A stretch of DNA of 64,000 nt from Methanosalsum natronophilum (GTDB taxonomy: Archaea > Halobacteriota > Methanosarcinia > Methanosarcinales > Methanosarcinaceae), in contig NZ_JANUCS010000001.1 of NCBI RefSeq assembly GCF_024808815.1, positions 217,315 to 281,314 of the forward strand. The letters run 5' to 3'. Under the pieces are notes generated by a model, which saw only the letters and a list, made by a program, of their open reading frames with translations, had not been told where the DNA came from and ran no database searches. A program made the translations under genes and the position numbers. Each line of letters opens with the position of its first letter. The first letter of the stretch is position 1. This document shows, in pieces, positions 16,162 through 24,833 of this stretch.

Positions 16162-17478
16162 ATGAAAGTTTACGAATTAGAACAAAAGATTGGTATTGAG
16201 TGTTATTTTACAACCACTAGTGGTACTGGTGGATCACTGAAACAAATAATAGAAGACTTTGAAGTAAATGAGGTCACTAACCGAGAAGAAGGCAAGTCTG
16301 GAAAATATCTAATACTTGAACTAAAAAAACATAACTGGGATACACATCATGTCATTCGTGAGATCTCAAGAAGATTGCGTATAAGTCAAAAAAGAATCAC
16401 TTTTGCAGGAACTAAAGATAAGAGAGCTATAACAACACAAAAGATCAGTATATCAGATTTAGACGCATCTGAAATAGAAAATATTAACTTGAAAGATATT
16501 AAGCTAAAAGTACTTGGCCGTTCTAACCGTTCAGTAGATCTTGGAGACCTTATAGGCAACGAATTCAAAATAACTATACGTAATATAGATCTAAAAGAAG
16601 ATGAATTAAATACAGTTTTAGAATCAATCACTGACGAGATAAGTGAATCTGGTGGTGTCCCTAATTACTTTGGGATACAACGATTTGGATCAATTCGTCC
16701 AATCACTCACCTTGTTGGTAGAGAACTTGTTAAAGGAGATACTGAAAGTGCAGCCCTTACATATATCTCAAAACCATTTCCCAACGAACCCGAAGATACA
16801 GTTAATGCGAGACAATTTGTAGCCGATACAATGGATTTTGCTCAAGGCCTGAAAACATTTCCTGATCATTTAAGGTACGAACGAACAATGATGCACCACC
16901 TAGTTACCCATCCTGGAGATTACGAAGGTGCTTTCCTGATCCTTCCCAAGAACCTTAGACGTATGTTCATCCATGCATACCAATCTTACATTTACAACAA
17001 AATACTTTCTGAACGAATTAAGCAAGATTTACCTTTCAATAGAGCCACAGTTGGGGATATTGTCTGTTTTAAGAACAGTGATGGTTTCCCAGATACCTCA
17101 AAAACACAAAAAGTAACAGAAAAGACCATTCATGGCATCAATAATCTTCTTAAAAGAAACCGTGCATTCGTAACTGCACCATTAATTGGTTCGAATACAG
17201 AATTCGCATCAGAAACCCCTGGCGAAATCGAACAAGAAATATTCAAACACACTGGGACTTCTCAATCCAATTTTGCTAATATTCCTGTAGAAGGTCTTTC
17301 CTCTAAAGGTATGAGACGTGAAATATTACTCCAAACCATACCTAAATACGAAGTAGATGAAGATGAGCTCAATAATGGCAAATTAAAAGTAATACTGAAT
17401 TTCAAGTTGCCAAAAGGAAGTTATGCAACAACTGTTTTAAGAGAATATATGAAAGTGAATCCACTTCAAATGTCTTAA
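16162..17478 (+). CDS. truD: tRNA pseudouridine(13) synthase
   Basis: TruD isomerises U13 (and in archaea other sites) to pseudouridine. The N-terminus YELEQKIGIECYFTTTSGTG, the KQIIEDFEVNEV block, and RISQKRITFAGTKDKRAITT, which carries the catalytic aspartate, are diagnostic. GGVPNYFGIQRFGS (TRUD insertion domain boundary) and HAYQSYIYNKILSER follow. 438 residues. ATG 16162 gives the conserved start; a TTG at 16153 would add three residues. Ends at a hairpin terminator shared with converging pyrG. Confidence 0.93.
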   Translation: MKVYELEQKIGIECYFTTTSGTGGSLKQIIEDFEVNEVTNREEGKSGKYLILELKKHNWDTHHVIREISRRLRISQKRITFAGTKDKRAITTQKISISDLDASEIENINLKDIKLKVLGRSNRSVDLGDLIGNEFKITIRNIDLKEDELNTVLESITDEISESGGVPNYFGIQRFGSIRPITHLVGRELVKGDTESAALTYISKPFPNEPEDTVNARQFVADTMDFAQGLKTFPDHLRYERTMMHHLVTHPGDYEGAFLILPKNLRRMFIHAYQSYIYNKILSERIKQDLPFNRATVGDIVCFKNSDGFPDTSKTQKVTEKTIHGINNLLKRNRAFVTAPLIGSNTEFASETPGEIEQEIFKHTGTSQSNFANIPVEGLSSKGMRREILLQTIPKYEVDEDELNNGKLKVILNFKLPKGSYATTVLREYMKVNPLQMS

Positions 17479-17482
17479 ACAA

Positions 17483-17530
17483 CCCCTATGCTAAAAACAT
17501 AGGGTATTTACGCTCTACTTATAAAAAAAA
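17483..17530. terminator. Bidirectional terminator between truD and pyrG
   Basis: CCCTATG (17484-17490) and CATAGGG (17498-17504) form a perfect stem with the loop CTAAAAA, followed by a T/A-rich tract. The two genes converge here. The loop and stem style resemble the glnA terminator. Confidence 0.7.
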
Positions 17531-17563
17531 ATCTTTACTAACAGTCAAGTTAATCAAAAAAAT

Positions 17564-19162
17564 TTAACTTGACTTTGAACGGTCAATCATTGCTTCAACA
17601 AAAGATTTGAACAATGGTGAAGGTTTTCCTGGCCTTGACTTGAATTCTGGATGAAATTGACATCCTACATAAAAACTATGTTCAGGTATCTCTGCAATCT
17701 CCATCCTTCTCCCATTATTAACACCCGAAAATATCATACCATTATCTTCTATCTGTTCAATGAAATTAGGATTTACTTCATACCGATGCCTGTGGCGTTC
17801 CACTATATTCTTATTACCGTAAGATTCCATTGCAATAGAACCTTCCTTTAACACAGCATCATAGTCCCCAAGTCTCATGGTAGCACCCATATCTATTACA
17901 GATTTTTGTTCCGGTAATATGTCAATTACAGGATGGGGAGATTCTGGATCGAATTCTGTACTATTAGCTCCATCCAATCCAACTACGTTACGAGCAAATT
18001 CTATAATGGCTACCTGCATTCCTAAACATAGACCAAAATAAGGTATATCGTTCTCCCTTGCATACTTGACTGCAGCGATCTTTCCTTCAATACCGCGTTC
18101 ACCAAATCCGCCGGGAACTAATATTCCATCATATTCGGATAATTGTTCTGCACCTGTTCCTCCGTTACAGAACTTTTCTGCATCTACCCATGACATCACT
18201 ACTTTAGCTCCACATTCTATAGCAGCATGTTTTAGAGATTCGGTTATGCTCAAGTACGAATCTTCAAGATCAATATATTTTCCTACAATCGCTAATTTTA
18301 CACTTCCTTTCATCTCCTTCATTTTTGCAACCATATCATGCCATGACCGATCCTCGCTCTTCTCAACAAGTTCAAGCATATCTATCATATACCTTGTAAG
18401 TCCCTCTTCTTCAATGTATAGAGGTACTTCATAGATATCCTCAGCGTCATGAGCACTTATTACTGCATCTTCTTTCACATCACAAAATAAAGCGATTTTT
18501 GACCTTGTAGCTTCTAGTAAAGGTTCCTTACACCTTGAAACAATTATATCTGGAGTCAATCCGAGCTGTCTTAGTTCTTTGACTGAGTGCTGAGTTGGTT
18601 TTGTTTTCTGGTCACCTTGAGAATCACTTGGGACAAGTGTCACGTGCACAAATGCAATATCTTTCTGTTCCTCCTCCCTATGCATCTGTCTAACAGCTTC
18701 CAGGAAAGGCATACTCTCAATATCCCCTACAGTCCCACCAATCTCTATCAAGCAGATATCAGCACCACTCTTTTCAGCTACCCTTCGTATGCGTTCCTTA
18801 ATCTCATTGGTAATATGTGGAATTATCTGAACTGTCTTACCAAGATATTCACCTAATCTCTCTTTTGAAATAACTGACTGGTAAACTTGGCCTGTAGTTA
18901 TGTTATGTTCCCTTGTGAGTTCAGTATCAAGAAAACGCTCATAATTGCCAAGATCAAGATCAACTTCACCACCGTCCTTTAACACAAAAACCTCACCATG
19001 TTGGAATGGACTCATAGTCCCTGCATCGATATTGATATAGGGATCTATCTTTATTGCAGTCACATCATAACCCTTATTCTTCAGGATCCTACCTATGGAC
19101 GCTGCAGTGATCCCTTTTCCAAGTCCACTCATTACACCGCCAGTAACTATAATATATTTCAT
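17564..19162 (-). CDS. pyrG: CTP synthase
   Basis: PyrG aminates UTP to CTP with glutamine and ATP. The synthetase domain begins [20 protein letters not shown] and holds [30 protein letters not shown] and [15 protein letters not shown]. The glutaminase domain has [31 protein letters not shown] (nucleophile Cys) and [17 protein letters not shown] (His/Glu of the triad). 532 residues is normal. Start taken at ATG 19162; the codon at 19171 is the alternative. It has a T-rich 3' side and its own upstream gap, so it appears to be monocistronic. Confidence 0.97.
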   Translation of the reverse strand: MKYIIVTGGVMSGLGKGITAASIGRILKNKGYDVTAIKIDPYINIDAGTMSPFQHGEVFVLKDGGEVDLDLGNYERFLDTELTREHNITTGQVYQSVISKERLGEYLGKTVQIIPHITNEIKERIRRVAEKSGADICLIEIGGTVGDIESMPFLEAVRQMHREEEQKDIAFVHVTLVPSDSQGDQKTKPTQHSVKELRQLGLTPDIIVSRCKEPLLEATRSKIALFCDVKEDAVISAHDAEDIYEVPLYIEEEGLTRYMIDMLELVEKSEDRSWHDMVAKMKEMKGSVKLAIVGKYIDLEDSYLSITESLKHAAIECGAKVVMSWVDAEKFCNGGTGAEQLSEYDGILVPGGFGERGIEGKIAAVKYARENDIPYFGLCLGMQVAIIEFARNVVGLDGANSTEFDPESPHPVIDILPEQKSVIDMGATMRLGDYDAVLKEGSIAMESYGNKNIVERHRHRYEVNPNFIEQIEDNGMIFSGVNNGRRMEIAEIPEHSFYVGCQFHPEFKSRPGKPSPLFKSFVEAMIDRSKSS

Positions 19163-19195
19163 GGAAAACAACTACCTCATAATAATATGGAAAAA

Positions 19196-19867
19196 TTAAA
19201 GCAATTTTATCAGAATATAAGACATCAATGACGTGAACGCTATTGCTAGAACAACTGCTAGATAAAACAGAGCTAGTGTCCCTGATTCAAATGATGTTTG
19301 GTAAACTAGGTATAATACTATCAAAAATACACTTACTATAACAAAAATAAAAAAAGCTTTCAAGTAATTTAAGTCGAATTGATTTAAAAACGATACTGAT
19401 ATTCCACTAAAATGTTTACTCTTTGTTCCTTTGTTTTTTTTAGTAGCAATACTGGATATACTATCACCATGTACCTCGTCTAAATCCTCATCTTCATCCT
19501 CGTAATCATACCTTTCGTCAAAAGAAGCGGTTCCTATATTCACTTGAAAACCTTCGGTCTTAGAACCATACCCCATTGTAACATTGATAGTACCAGTATT
19601 CATTAACCGCCCCTCTGCTGGTATTCTTACAACCACCGGCACATATTCTTCATGTGTAACATATGGTTTTTCTTCAAGAATAGAGACATTCTCTTCAATT
19701 GATGGATCTACTGAAAGATGTACATGTGTTGGCGACCCGTAATTTATCAGGACAATTTCAAAGCTCTGTTCATCGCCTGGGTTCATTGGAATATCCACTA
19801 TCTCATAATCGAACTCTACCGAATTCACGCCCAGACGATTGATATGAACATACTGCAAAACTATCAC
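19196..19867 (-). CDS. Unrecognised membrane protein with an extracytoplasmic-type beta domain
   Basis: 223 residues. Residues 15-115 form a strand-rich region (VDIPMNPGDEQSFEIVLINY, TGTINVTMGYGSKTEGF) like an immunoglobulin-type NEW3/CARDB module. A very acidic linker (EDEDEDLDEVHGD) and a basic Ser/Lys stretch follow. Two hydrophobic helices close the protein (AFFIFVIVSVFLIVLYLVY and LALFYLAVVLAIAFTSLMSY). The start GTG 19867 lies in an AGGTGTG context; a TTG three codons later is possible. It lies between pyrG and the Trm112-like gene on the same strand. Function unknown. Confidence 0.65.
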   Translation of the reverse strand: MIVLQYVHINRLGVNSVEFDYEIVDIPMNPGDEQSFEIVLINYGSPTHVHLSVDPSIEENVSILEEKPYVTHEEYVPVVVRIPAEGRLMNTGTINVTMGYGSKTEGFQVNIGTASFDERYDYEDEDEDLDEVHGDSISSIATKKNKGTKSKHFSGISVSFLNQFDLNYLKAFFIFVIVSVFLIVLYLVYQTSFESGTLALFYLAVVLAIAFTSLMSYILIKLL

Positions 19868-19892
19868 ACCTATAAGAATTACTCAATATTAA

Positions 19893-20072
19893 TTATCGGT
19901 TTTCTGGAGGTAACATGTTAGGAATACCGTCATCTATTGGATAATCTATATTACACGCATTACAAGAAATAATACCTTTGACCACCTCAGTATCATCCTC
20001 CTCCATTACATTCAGAACAAGATCACCCTTACAAACAGGGCAAGCAAGTATATCCATAAGTTCTCGTTTCAC
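19893..20072 (-). CDS. Trm112-like zinc-binding protein
   Basis: A 59-residue frame from GTG 20072: KRELMDILACPVCKGDLVL, ISCNACNIDYPIDDGIPNML. The two CxxC pairs and the LACPVCKG...YPI.DGIP.ML pattern match the Trm112/YcaR family. In archaea Trm112 binds and activates several SAM methyltransferases acting on tRNA, rRNA and the release factor. Its stop lies 25 nt before the start of the membrane protein gene on the same strand, so the two may be co-transcribed. Confidence 0.85.
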   Translation of the reverse strand: MKRELMDILACPVCKGDLVLNVMEEDDTEVVKGIISCNACNIDYPIDDGIPNMLPPENR

Positions 20073-20237
20073 CTTGATTCACCAGCCGAACAAATTATTT
20101 ACTCCTAATATCAAACTTTTGGTAAATACTATTATTAACTATTTCATTGTTTCCATGTTAACTAGCAATCTACAATTAATGTATATAGATCAATAATAGA
20201 AAGGTTTACTAAAGCATTTCTTCTAAATTTTATTTAG

Positions 20238-20285
20238 TCACGCTGAAGTAAGAAGACCACCGTTTTTAAACGATGGATGAATTAC
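20238..20285 (+). repeat. Solo left end of the IS605 element
   Basis: TCACGCTGAAGTAAGAAGAC followed by CACCGTTTTTAAACGATGGATGAATTA-type sequence repeats the left end of the intact element (53371-53417) with one substitution in the hairpin stem (CGATGG for CGGTGG). Downstream, TTCTGCAGATAG (20289-20300) resembles TTCAGCAGATAC in the intact tnpA, suggesting a deletion derivative rather than only an end. No right end is seen before the next gene at 20398. The rest of 20073-20397 is AT-rich and unremarkable. Confidence 0.8.
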
Positions 20286-20397
20286 TTCTGCAGATAGTAT
20301 GCCTTTCATCGCCAAGCTTACTTAAGAAGAGTTCTAAACTAAAGTTAAAATCAATTCATTAATATCCTTTGCACATAACCAGTTATTAACTTAGACC

Positions 20398-21372
20398 GTG
20401 GAGTGTTCAAACATTTTAGATATGGATGTAAACATATTCGAAATTTTTCTTAGAGTAGTAGATTTTGCTGTACCCATAGTTATCATGATCTTTATAGGGT
20501 TAATGGGTGCAGGAATGCTGATAGAGCTTGGGGTCATGAAGAAATTTTCAGGTATTGCTCGTCCATTGTTCAAGTACACTAATCTACCAGATTCATGTGC
20601 ATCCACTTTCCTTGTTGCACTTGGATCAACGGTTGCAGCAAATAGCATGGTATTAAAGTTAAAAGAAAGCGAGTGTCTAGAGAACAAAGAGGTTATACTC
20701 TGCGCTTCGCTCAACAGCACCCCCGCCTATTTTCGAGAAATACTAACATACCAGATACCTATCGTATTACCAGCACTTGGTCTGATAGTGGGTGGGTTCT
20801 ATGTAATGGTTTTCATCATTACAGCTATTGTTAAAGTATCAATAATCGTGATTCTTAGCAGACTGTTCCTCAAAAAGAACAAATGTATGGTACCAGAGTC
20901 TGAAAATAACAGTAAAGTTGGACTAAAGATGGCTTTTCTAAACGCATGGGAGAGGGAAAAGAAACTTTTCATCAAAATAGCTGTCATATATCTTGCAATG
21001 ACAACACTGGTTTTCACGCTTCGTGATATGGGTGTGTTTGAGATATTCAGTGCATTACCATTAGCGCAACTTTTCGGTATTCCTCCAGAAAGTATAGTGC
21101 CATTAACAAGTTATATCGCTAGTCCAATACTTGGAATATCTTTACTTGGACCTATGATACATGAAGGTACTATCACAGCAATTCAAGCAATGATCATATT
21201 AATGTTGGGGAGTATGTTCATGATACCTTTCTTTGGTCTCAAGTCACTATTACCACGATACATTTCTATCTTTGGTGTGAAGACGGGGATCACCATAGTC
21301 TCATTTTCATTATCAATGACATTAGGTGTAAGATTTGCAATACTAATAATATTATTACTTATAGCTGCATGA
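20398..21372 (+). CDS. Nucleoside-recognition (Gate) domain membrane protein
   Basis: 324 residues, about eight hydrophobic helices. Two Gate-type repeats are visible: VPIVIMIFIGLMGAGMLIEL with FLVALGSTVAANSMVLKLKE, and, in the second half, IPPESIVPLTSYIASPILGI with GPMIHEGTITAIQAMIILML. This is the nucleoside recognition/SpmA-SpmB-like family, found in many archaea as an uncharacterised transporter or channel. It starts with GTG 20398 and follows a solo IS605 end. It stands alone and converges with the fpo operon. Confidence 0.75.
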   Translation: MECSNILDMDVNIFEIFLRVVDFAVPIVIMIFIGLMGAGMLIELGVMKKFSGIARPLFKYTNLPDSCASTFLVALGSTVAANSMVLKLKESECLENKEVILCASLNSTPAYFREILTYQIPIVLPALGLIVGGFYVMVFIITAIVKVSIIVILSRLFLKKNKCMVPESENNSKVGLKMAFLNAWEREKKLFIKIAVIYLAMTTLVFTLRDMGVFEIFSALPLAQLFGIPPESIVPLTSYIASPILGISLLGPMIHEGTITAIQAMIILMLGSMFMIPFFGLKSLLPRYISIFGVKTGITIVSFSLSMTLGVRFAILIILLLIAA

Positions 21373-21392
21373 AAAGTTACAGAAATCAATTA

Positions 21393-21422
21393 GTCAAAAA
21401 AAAGAAAAAGAAAAAGAAAAAG
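21393..21422 (-). terminator. T-rich terminator of the fpo operon
   Basis: On the minus strand, just after the fpoO stop, a run of T broken by single C residues (about 28 nt) matches the oligo-T signals used by archaeal RNA polymerase. Confidence 0.55.
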
Positions 21423-21443
21423 GAAGGATTCGAATTACAAGAA

Positions 21444-21869
21444 TTAGTGGTGACCTGAGTCACCTGGCTCTTTCTTATCAAAAACGTCCTTACATGCTTG
21501 CAAGCATACTGCACAAATATATGAAGTCTCTGGTTCATTTCCCTTTGAGAAAGATGGGATCTCAATATCAACGCCAAAAAGCATTGTATACGCAGCACAC
21601 ATTTCACATTTACCACATGTACCAGTTGGTTTCTCCGATTCAGATAATACCTTCTCTGCGGTCTTGTTAAGTGATTCCAGGCACGTATCGCAGATCCCAG
21701 CCCAAATCCCCATAGGACTATGCGAGATGAACCTTGGTCTGATAATCGAATTACCTGGTGATTTGCATGCACTGCTCGAACCAAAAGATGATGAATCATC
21801 TTTTGGCACGAAAATCTTGACGTTGTTAAGAGTTGGTAATGCTACTCCACATAAATCACAATCTGTCAT
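21444..21869 (-). CDS. fpoO: F420H2 dehydrogenase subunit FpoO
   Basis: Last gene of the fpo operon. 141 residues with four cysteine clusters: MTDCDLCGV, GICDTCLESL, GTCGKCEMCAAY and ICAVCLQACKDVF. These can bind iron-sulfur or zinc. FpoO is found only with the Methanosarcina-type complex and has no counterpart in respiratory complex I. Its role is unsettled and it may be an electron input adaptor. The gene follows fpoN by 14 nt with a GGAGGAAT ribosome site, so it belongs to the same transcript. Confidence 0.88.
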   Translation of the reverse strand: MTDCDLCGVALPTLNNVKIFVPKDDSSSFGSSSACKSPGNSIIRPRFISHSPMGIWAGICDTCLESLNKTAEKVLSESEKPTGTCGKCEMCAAYTMLFGVDIEIPSFSKGNEPETSYICAVCLQACKDVFDKKEPGDSGHH

Positions 21870-21883
21870 ATTTTATTCCTCCA

Positions 21884-23335
21884 TCAGATCAAAAGCACAT
21901 TCGCAGCTTCGGATGCCCAGTATATGAACGGTTCTGGCCAGATACCTATAACCAATACAGCCACAAGTGCAAGTATCATTGCAATTGCATATGGAGCAGG
22001 TTCTGTAATCCTACCACCTTCTGTAGGCATGAAGTACATGTACTTAATCACCCTAGCATAATAGAACAGTGATATTGCACTATTTAATATTGCAATAACT
22101 GCAAGCCATACAAGTCCTGCCTCGATTGTCGAGGAGAATAACACGAACTTACTTACAAACCCAGCAGTTGCTGGTATTCCAGCCAATGCGAGTAAGAATA
22201 CCATTAGTGCGAATGCTGTAATTGGCATCCTCTTAGATAAGCCTCTAAAGTTATCTATATGGTCAGTATCACGTGCATCTTTGTTACCTACCAATATCAT
22301 AAATCCTACTATTGCCACTGCTATGAAAGCACCAGCTTTCATGAAAGCGTGTGACAGGATATATAATATACCACCTGCAAGAGCAGTTGGTGTAAGTACT
22401 ACAAACGCCATTGAAATGTATCCTGCCTGTGCTACTGAAGAGTATGCTAACATTCTCTTAACACTATCCTGAGATAATGCTACCACATTACCCAATGTCA
22501 TTGTAATAACTGCAAGTACTGCAAATATTGTCTGCCATTCAGCATTGAGTGCAATAAGTGCAACTATTATCACCTTAAAGGCAGCAATGAATCCCATTTT
22601 CTTGGATGCACCTGCAAGGAGTGCAGATATCACCGAAGGTGCACCTTGATATGTATCAGGTGCCCACATATGGAATGGTACCAATGACATCTTATAACCA
22701 AACCCAGCGATCAACATCACAATAGCTACAATCCCTATAGGATTATCTACAAGCAAATGTGCATTAGCTGCTATTCCTGGAATGTTAGTAGTACCGGTCA
22801 TACCATATACATACGACATACCAAACAGCAAGAACGCAGATGAAACTGCACCTATAATGAAATACTTCATTGAAGCTTCAAGCACTTTAATGTTCTTCTT
22901 TTCAAACCCTACCAATGCATATGTAGCAAGTCCTGCAAGCTCGAATCCTAGGAACAGTGTGATCAAGTCGTTTGATGAAGAAACTACCATCATACCTATG
23001 ATCGCAAGAAGTAAAAGTGCAAAGAACTCTTCAGTGTTCCTATCCTCACTGACATATTTCACAGATGCTATTGAGACAAGTAATGCTACTGATAAGAACA
23101 CGAGTTTGAATACCTGTGATAATGGATCTATCACCATTGTATCATAGAACATTGAAGCAGATGTCTTGGCTAGCATTATGCTCATTGTAAGAGCAATCGC
23201 CATTATAATTCCAGCAACTGAAATAAAACCTAATGCAACTTTATGTTCTGTCTTTAGATACAAACCTGCAACTAGCACTACAAGTGCAGTAACAGCTAGA
23301 ATAATCTCAGGTGCTAATAGCAATATATCTTCCAT
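21884..23335 (-). CDS. fpoN: F420H2 dehydrogenase membrane subunit FpoN
   Basis: NuoN homologue, one of three antiporter-like proton-pumping subunits. 483 residues with about 14 hydrophobic helices. Key elements: LGFELAGLATYALVGFEKKN (conserved Glu), GYKMSLVPFHMWAPDTYQGA (Lys and His of the proton path), SVKRMLAYSSVAQAGYISMA, and LSHAFMKAGAF. ATG 23335 behind GGGGTG overlaps the end of fpoM by eight bases when counted from the fpoM stop region, so the upstream in-frame codon at 23368 is unlikely. Confidence 0.95.
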   Translation of the reverse strand: MEDILLLAPEIILAVTALVVLVAGLYLKTEHKVALGFISVAGIIMAIALTMSIMLAKTSASMFYDTMVIDPLSQVFKLVFLSVALLVSIASVKYVSEDRNTEEFFALLLLAIIGMMVVSSSNDLITLFLGFELAGLATYALVGFEKKNIKVLEASMKYFIIGAVSSAFLLFGMSYVYGMTGTTNIPGIAANAHLLVDNPIGIVAIVMLIAGFGYKMSLVPFHMWAPDTYQGAPSVISALLAGASKKMGFIAAFKVIIVALIALNAEWQTIFAVLAVITMTLGNVVALSQDSVKRMLAYSSVAQAGYISMAFVVLTPTALAGGILYILSHAFMKAGAFIAVAIVGFMILVGNKDARDTDHIDNFRGLSKRMPITAFALMVFLLALAGIPATAGFVSKFVLFSSTIEAGLVWLAVIAILNSAISLFYYARVIKYMYFMPTEGGRITEPAPYAIAMILALVAVLVIGIWPEPFIYWASEAANVLLI

Positions 23336-23339
23336 ATCT

Positions 23340-24833
23340 TCACACCCCCGCCGTGGCCATAAGGCCAACTATCTGTTCTGCATTCGTTATTATCATATCC
23401 ATTACCGGGCTTGGATTCAAACCAAAGTACAATGCCAACAAAGCGAATACCGCCATTGAAAACGTCTGTAAATTGGTAATATCCCTTATTTCGTTTCCAA
23501 GTTTTTCGTTATAGACCCCAAACATAGCCCTTTGTAAGGCCCAAAGGTGATAAGCTGCCGTGATAACAATTGCTATCAACGCAACTAAAACATAACCTGG
23601 CAGGGATATGTAGGAGAAGTTCAGTACAGTAAACTCAGCAATGAACCCACTAAATCCTGGTAGACCTAAATATGCCATGAAACCAGCTACCATAAGGAAT
23701 GCTAGTTTAGGCATCTTTTGAGCTAGTCCTCCGAGCTCTGATATAAGTCTTGTACCAGTACTTGTCTGGATCGCACCTATTGCCATAAACATCAAACATG
23801 TGATTATTCCATGTGAGAACATCTGGAACATTGCTCCGGATACTGAAAGGGGTATCAGTGCAACTGCCCCAAGTGTAACAAAGCCCATATGGCTCACACT
23901 TGAAAATGCAATCATTCTCTTAATGTCATCCTGTGCAAGAGCCAAAAATGCCCCATATATTATACTCAATACACCAAGAGCTGCAAGAACTGTTATCATC
24001 AGGTCAGCACTGCCTGAGAATGGTAACATTGGTAAAATGAACCTGAACAAGGCATATGCACCCATCTTTGACATTATCGCAGCCATTAATATAGTACCTG
24101 CAGTTGGTGCCTGGACATAAGCATGTGGTAACCAGCTATGGAACGGTACTGCTGGCATTTTCACAATAAATCCAATCAACAATGCAATAAATATCATTGT
24201 TCTTGCAAGTTCTGATTCGAATAACTGATATTGTGAAAGTAGAGTGGGTATATCAAATGTAGTGATTCCTGCCTGGAAATAAGCTCCAAAGAACAATCCA
24301 AATATTCCAAGAAGCATTACGAGTGATGCCACGTGTGTATAAAGCAAGAACTTTATCGATGCATACGCTTTCTCGGGTCCGCCCCACATGTTGATCATGA
24401 AGAACATTGGTATTATACTCAATTCCCAGAACACGTAGAACAAGAAAAAGTCCATTGCAGTAAACACTCCAATGACCCCTGCATATGTTGCAAGTATCAT
24501 TCCATAGAATTTACCTGGATTCTTTGATTCGTTCCATGAATAAAGGACTATCAATGGAATCACTATTGAAGTTAGCAGCACGAGTGGCATTGATATCCCA
24601 TCTACTGCAACTGTGTACGAGACACCAATTGATGGTATCCATTCAAATGTGTCAACAAACTGTAGTGCAGCTGATTGACTATCAAAGTTGAAGAACATGT
24701 ATAAGGATCCTACAAGTGTCACCACTGAAGTCACTAATGCTATGATCCTCGCATGTTCTTTTGTTTTTGTGAATATCGTAACTATAGCACCTATAAGTGC
24801 TATCAAGATCATGAGGGAAATTATCGGAATCAT
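23340..24833 (-). CDS. fpoM: F420H2 dehydrogenase membrane subunit FpoM
   Basis: NuoM homologue, proton-pumping antiporter-like subunit, 497 residues. Characteristic segments are FYVFWELSIIPMFFMINMWG (channel Glu), LIGFIVKMPAVPFHSWLPHA (Lys/His), QDDIKRMIAFSSVSHMGFV and MFSHGIITCLMFMAIG. The start overlaps the fpoL stop as TAATG, indicating translational coupling. Confidence 0.96.
   Translation of the reverse strand: MIPIISLMILIALIGAIVTIFTKTKEHARIIALVTSVVTLVGSLYMFFNFDSQSAALQFVDTFEWIPSIGVSYTVAVDGISMPLVLLTSIVIPLIVLYSWNESKNPGKFYGMILATYAGVIGVFTAMDFFLFYVFWELSIIPMFFMINMWGGPEKAYASIKFLLYTHVASLVMLLGIFGLFFGAYFQAGITTFDIPTLLSQYQLFESELARTMIFIALLIGFIVKMPAVPFHSWLPHAYVQAPTAGTILMAAIMSKMGAYALFRFILPMLPFSGSADLMITVLAALGVLSIIYGAFLALAQDDIKRMIAFSSVSHMGFVTLGAVALIPLSVSGAMFQMFSHGIITCLMFMAIGAIQTSTGTRLISELGGLAQKMPKLAFLMVAGFMAYLGLPGFSGFIAEFTVLNFSYISLPGYVLVALIAIVITAAYHLWALQRAMFGVYNEKLGNEIRDITNLQTFSMAVFALLALYFGLNPSPVMDMIITNAEQIVGLMATAGV

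Noticed and set aside
21393..21422. AAAAAG-type simple repeat
   Set aside because: It lies just after fpoO on the minus strand and is better explained as an oligo-T terminator.
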